This document shows positions 61,806 through 64,000 of a DNA stretch of 64,000 nucleotides, piece after piece. The notes beneath the pieces are model-generated. The model was not told the DNA's origin and searched no databases. It worked only from the letters and a program-made list of their open reading frames with translations. Position 1 is the first letter of the stretch; every line of letters starts with the position of its first letter. The DNA comes from Nocardioides sp. SLBN-35 (GTDB lineage Bacteria; Actinomycetota; Actinomycetes; Propionibacteriales; Nocardioidaceae): NCBI RefSeq assembly GCF_006715725.1, contig NZ_VFNU01000001.1:868001-932000 (forward strand), in the 5' to 3' direction. The position numbers were made by a program, and so were the translations under genes.

Positions 61806-63050
61806 TCAACGGGGCTTGCGGGCCACCACGTACAGCCGCTCGGTGGTCTCGCCGCGAGCGAGCACCGGCCCGCGCCGGTACCACTCGACGCCGACGAGCC
61901 CGGCCTTCTCGACGAGCGTGACGACATCGGCCGGCTCGTGGAGGACCACGTCGAGGTCGACCGCCTGGTCGAACCAGGTGTCGTGGTGGCGCACCTCCGC
62001 GCCGGCGTGGAGGGCGAGCACCAGGAGCCCGCCAGGGCTCAGCGGCCGGGTCAGGGCGTCGAGCGCCGCGGGCAGCTCGGAGGCAGCGAGGTGGATCAGG
62101 GAGTACCAGCCCAGGACGGCCGCCCATCCAGAGCCGTTGACCGGGCGCATCAGGGTGCGCAGGTCGCCGACATCGTAGACCCCGTCCGGGTAGCGCTCGC
62201 GCGCCTGCGTCACCATCTCCGGTGTCAGGTCGAGCCCGGTCGCGTCGGCGCCGGCCTCGGCGAGGTACGCCGTGACGTGCCCGGGTCCGCACCCGACCTC
62301 GACGACCGGGTCGGTGCCGGCGTGCGCGGCGACCCGGTCGAGCAGCCAGCGCTCGAAGGGAAGGGCGTCGAGCTCGTCGGCCAAGGCATCGGCGTACGCC
62401 GTCGCAACGGCGGCGTAGGCCGCCCGCACCTTCGCGTCCCTGGCCTCGGCGCCGCCGGCGAGGACCGCGTCGCGGTCGACGGCCGCGGCGGCCGTACCGC
62501 CGGGACCGGACCCGCCGGATGCGCCGGACGCGCCGGACGGGTGGTCGGCGGGCCCGAGGAGGTGGATCCAGCGGGCGTCCTGCTCACGTGGCTGCCTCGG
62601 CAGCGCCTGGACCAGCGGGGTCTCGCGCGCGGCCAGCTGCTGCAGGCACGCCTCGACGGCGTCGCGGTCGGGGAAGGCGTGCAGCCGCTCGGTGCGCGTC
62701 CGCAGGGCGCCCGGGGGCTGAGGCCCGCGCAGCAGCAGGACGGTGATCAGGGCTCGTTCGTCCTCGGCGAGGTCGAGCAGCACCGCGAGCCGCTGGAGGT
62801 ACTTCAGGGTGCGCCGGCCGCGGTCGTCCCACGTGACCGCGACCAGATCGCGCTGCTTGAGCTCGCGCAGCGTGCGGTGCACGAGCTCGTCGTCGTACTC
62901 CACGACGGGCTCGCGGCTGCTCTGCTGGTTGCAGGCGGTGCGGACGGCGCCCACGGTCATCGGGTACGACGCCGGGACCGTCACCTCCTTCTCCAGGAGG
63001 CTCCCCAGCACGCGCCGCTCCTCGGCCGTCAGGACGGGCAGGTCGCTCAC
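61806..63050 (-). CDS. YceH-like (DUF480) winged-helix protein fused to SAM methyltransferase
   Basis: 414 residues, GTG start. Residues 1-170 are a YceH/DUF480 double winged helix (LTAEERRVLGSLLEKEVTVPASYPMT, ACNQQSSREPVVEYDD, ALPRQPREQDARWIHLL). After a Gly/Ser linker a class I methyltransferase follows (VVEVGCGPGHVTAYLAEAGADATGLDLTPEMV; VYDVGDLRTLMRP; LGWYSLIHL). YceH is usually a free protein of about 215 residues; the fused enzyme is unusual. Function of either half is not established. Confidence 0.88.
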   Translation of the reverse strand: MSDLPVLTAEERRVLGSLLEKEVTVPASYPMTVGAVRTACNQQSSREPVVEYDDELVHRTLRELKQRDLVAVTWDDRGRRTLKYLQRLAVLLDLAEDERALITVLLLRGPQPPGALRTRTERLHAFPDRDAVEACLQQLAARETPLVQALPRQPREQDARWIHLLGPADHPSGASGASGGSGPGGTAAAAVDRDAVLAGGAEARDAKVRAAYAAVATAYADALADELDALPFERWLLDRVAAHAGTDPVVEVGCGPGHVTAYLAEAGADATGLDLTPEMVTQARERYPDGVYDVGDLRTLMRPVNGSGWAAVLGWYSLIHLAASELPAALDALTRPLSPGGLLVLALHAGAEVRHHDTWFDQAVDLDVVLHEPADVVTLVEKAGLVGVEWYRRGPVLARGETTERLYVVARKPR

Positions 63051-63122
63051 GGAACGGAGACTACCGATGCGGGTCGGGTGAGGCCGAGCGGCGCGACATG
63101 CGCGAGCGGAGCGAGCGCCGAA

Positions 63123-63620
63123 CTAACGCAGCTCGAGACACCCCGAAGTCACCGGCTCCCACTCGATGCCGGCGTGCTCGGCGACCCGCTTGTCGAGGCC
63201 CGCGGCGATGTCGGCCGGCCAGGGGGCGGTGCGGCGATCGGCGATCTCGACGCAGAGGAAGATCTCCTCGAACACGCACGCCACCCGCTGGTTGGTGTCG
63301 TCGAGCACGAACACCAGAGCGTGGGCGGCCCGCTCGGAGCGCCCGAGCAGGCGCACCCGGACCGACATCTGGTCGCCGGTCCTCAGCTCGTGCAGGTAGG
63401 TCAGGTGGTGCTCCGCCGAGAGGCACGCGAAGCCGCTGAGCACGGGCCAGTTGAACGGGATCCCGATGTCGTAGAGCGACTCGTCGAGGCCCTCGCTGCC
63501 GATGCCGAGGTAGTGGCGCACGTTGAGGAAGCCGTTGCTGTCCTCGAACGCGCTGGGGACCGGCTGGACCGCGAAGGCCGGAAGGGTGGCGAGCTGGTCA
63601 TACGTCGGCTGCGTGCTCAT
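63123..63620 (-). CDS. acyl-CoA thioesterase-like hot-dog protein
   Basis: 165 residues, ATG start. 4HBT/hot-dog features: DSNGFLNVRHYLGIGSEG (Asp/His region of thioesterases), then SAEHHLTYLHELRTGDQMSVRVRLLGRS and VACVFEEIFLCVEI. It probably hydrolyses an acyl-CoA. No operon partner; element B lies upstream of it. Confidence 0.83.
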   Translation of the reverse strand: MSTQPTYDQLATLPAFAVQPVPSAFEDSNGFLNVRHYLGIGSEGLDESLYDIGIPFNWPVLSGFACLSAEHHLTYLHELRTGDQMSVRVRLLGRSERAAHALVFVLDDTNQRVACVFEEIFLCVEIADRRTAPWPADIAAGLDKRVAEHAGIEWEPVTSGCLELR

Positions 63621-63631
63621 GCCCCGGACCC

Positions 63632-63794
63632 TAGGGCATGGCCGTCGGCCCCGCGCCTGCTACGCGCCACGTCCGACTCGATCTGGCTGCGTTGGGGACG
63701 CTCGACGTGCGCCCAGCATGCCGTCGCGCCCCCGCCTTGCCAGATCGGCCGGACGTGACGCTCGCGACGGCACGGCGCCGGCGGCCATGCCCTA
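63632..63794 (+). repeat. structured intergenic element, copy B
   Basis: 163-nt counterpart of the element at 30.6 kb. P1 is TAGGGCATGGCCG with CGGCCATGCCCTA (63782-63794). P2 is 63668-63687 with 63739-63757 (CACGTCCG with CGGACGTG, CGATCTGGC with GCCAGATCG). P3 is GCGT-TGGGG-ACGC (63689-63701). P4 is CGTGC-GCCCA-GCATG (63706-63720). The stems differ from copy A but still pair; GCCCA, TCGA and GTGACGCTCGCGACG are identical. Confidence 0.8.
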
Positions 63795-63928
63795 CTGAAC
63801 CCGGCCGATGATTGGGCGGCGCCCGACACGCGGTCGTACCATGGGTGCACCAGATCCACTGCGTGTATCTACCTCGCGCCGGCTCGACCGGCGGTCCAAG
63901 GCGGCACCCGACCCCTTGGACGAAGGAC
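63795..63928 (+). promoter_or_regulatory. leader region of the last gene
   Basis: Together with element B this completes the 308-bp gap after the thioesterase gene. It contains a TGTATCTA stretch (about 63863) as a possible -10 region and an inverted repeat TCCAAGG (63895-63901) / CCTTGGA (63914-63920) ending just before the GAAGGA Shine-Dalgarno, which could mask it. No gene is seen here. Confidence 0.35.
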
Positions 63929-64000
63929 ATGCCTGATCACTCCCCGACGCTGGTGCGGGCCGCCGGAGCGTCGTACTTCCCGATCGCGCTCGTCGCGCGC
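63929..64000 (+). CDS. start of an MFS-like transporter (partial)
   Basis: Only 24 codons are visible (MPDHSPTLVRAAGASYFPIALVAR); the gene continues past the window. ATG with GAAGGA upstream. The FPIALVAR start recalls the first helix of some actinobacterial MFS exporters, but this is a guess from a short fragment. Confidence 0.45.
   Translation, partial: MPDHSPTLVRAAGASYFPIALVAR

Overview
The window is one continuous piece of a very GC-rich actinobacterial chromosome. GTG and TTG starts are common, regulators are dense (TetR, LysR, LacI, GntR, HxlR, LuxR, ArsR), and there is an acyl-CoA carboxylase with an epsilon subunit, a homodimeric pyruvate dehydrogenase E1 and F420/LLM-type chemistry. 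These features and several interspersed repeats fit a Nocardioides-like member of the Propionibacteriales; this is inference, since no rRNA or other phylogenetic marker is present. There are no tRNA or rRNA genes, CRISPR arrays, insertion sequences or prophage genes. About 60 protein genes are supported.

Layout. 0-6.5 kb: pyruvate dehydrogenase (E2 start, aceE), a LysR regulator, a lipoate-ligase-like protein and an FMN glutamate-synthase-like protein. 6.4-12 kb: a LacI regulator with a clear operator facing a flavin amine oxidase and a cupin; a flavin monooxygenase facing a TetR; a sirtuin. 12-24 kb: a SulP anion transporter and an ArsR regulator joined by a remarkable 11-bp repeat, an aminotransferase, a collagen-like exported protein, a TetR/acyl-CoA dehydrogenase pair, an S51-like peptidase, GntR, amidohydrolase and OsmC genes, and a hipBA module with three evenly spaced operators. 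24-31 kb: gamma-carbonic anhydrase, HxlR/MFS, and the acyl-CoA carboxylase operon (beta, epsilon, alpha) under a divergent TetR. 31-39 kb: a frameshifted PAP2 gene, a secreted subtilase, two HTH regulators, a small alarmone synthetase, a LuxR-type regulator and an MFS pump. 39-45 kb: a giant exported DUF11-repeat protein that ends in its own sortase domain. 45-55 kb: two short-chain dehydrogenases, an esterase, a TPR protein, an LLM oxidoreductase, a glycolate/D-lactate-oxidase-like fusion and a fumarate-reductase/KstD-like flavoprotein. Sites matching the KstR and KstR2 consensus lie among these, suggesting a steroid-catabolism link. 55-64 kb: a cation/proton antiporter, a LytR_C protein, a HerA-like ATPase, a metal receptor, a GH16 glycosidase, a YceH-methyltransferase fusion, a thioesterase and the start of another transporter.

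Most noteworthy signals: (1) two copies of a 160-nt intergenic element (30.6 and 63.7 kb) whose stems differ in sequence but keep their pairing, with conserved loops; (2) an arsR-sulP junction amplified into seven overlapping four-codon ORFs linked by ATGA; (3) the DUF11-sortase fusion, which has no LPXTG signal; (4) a palindromic repeat translated in frame into two unrelated proteins; (5) KstR/KstR2-like boxes; (6) a direct/inverted repeat array at 53.1 kb.
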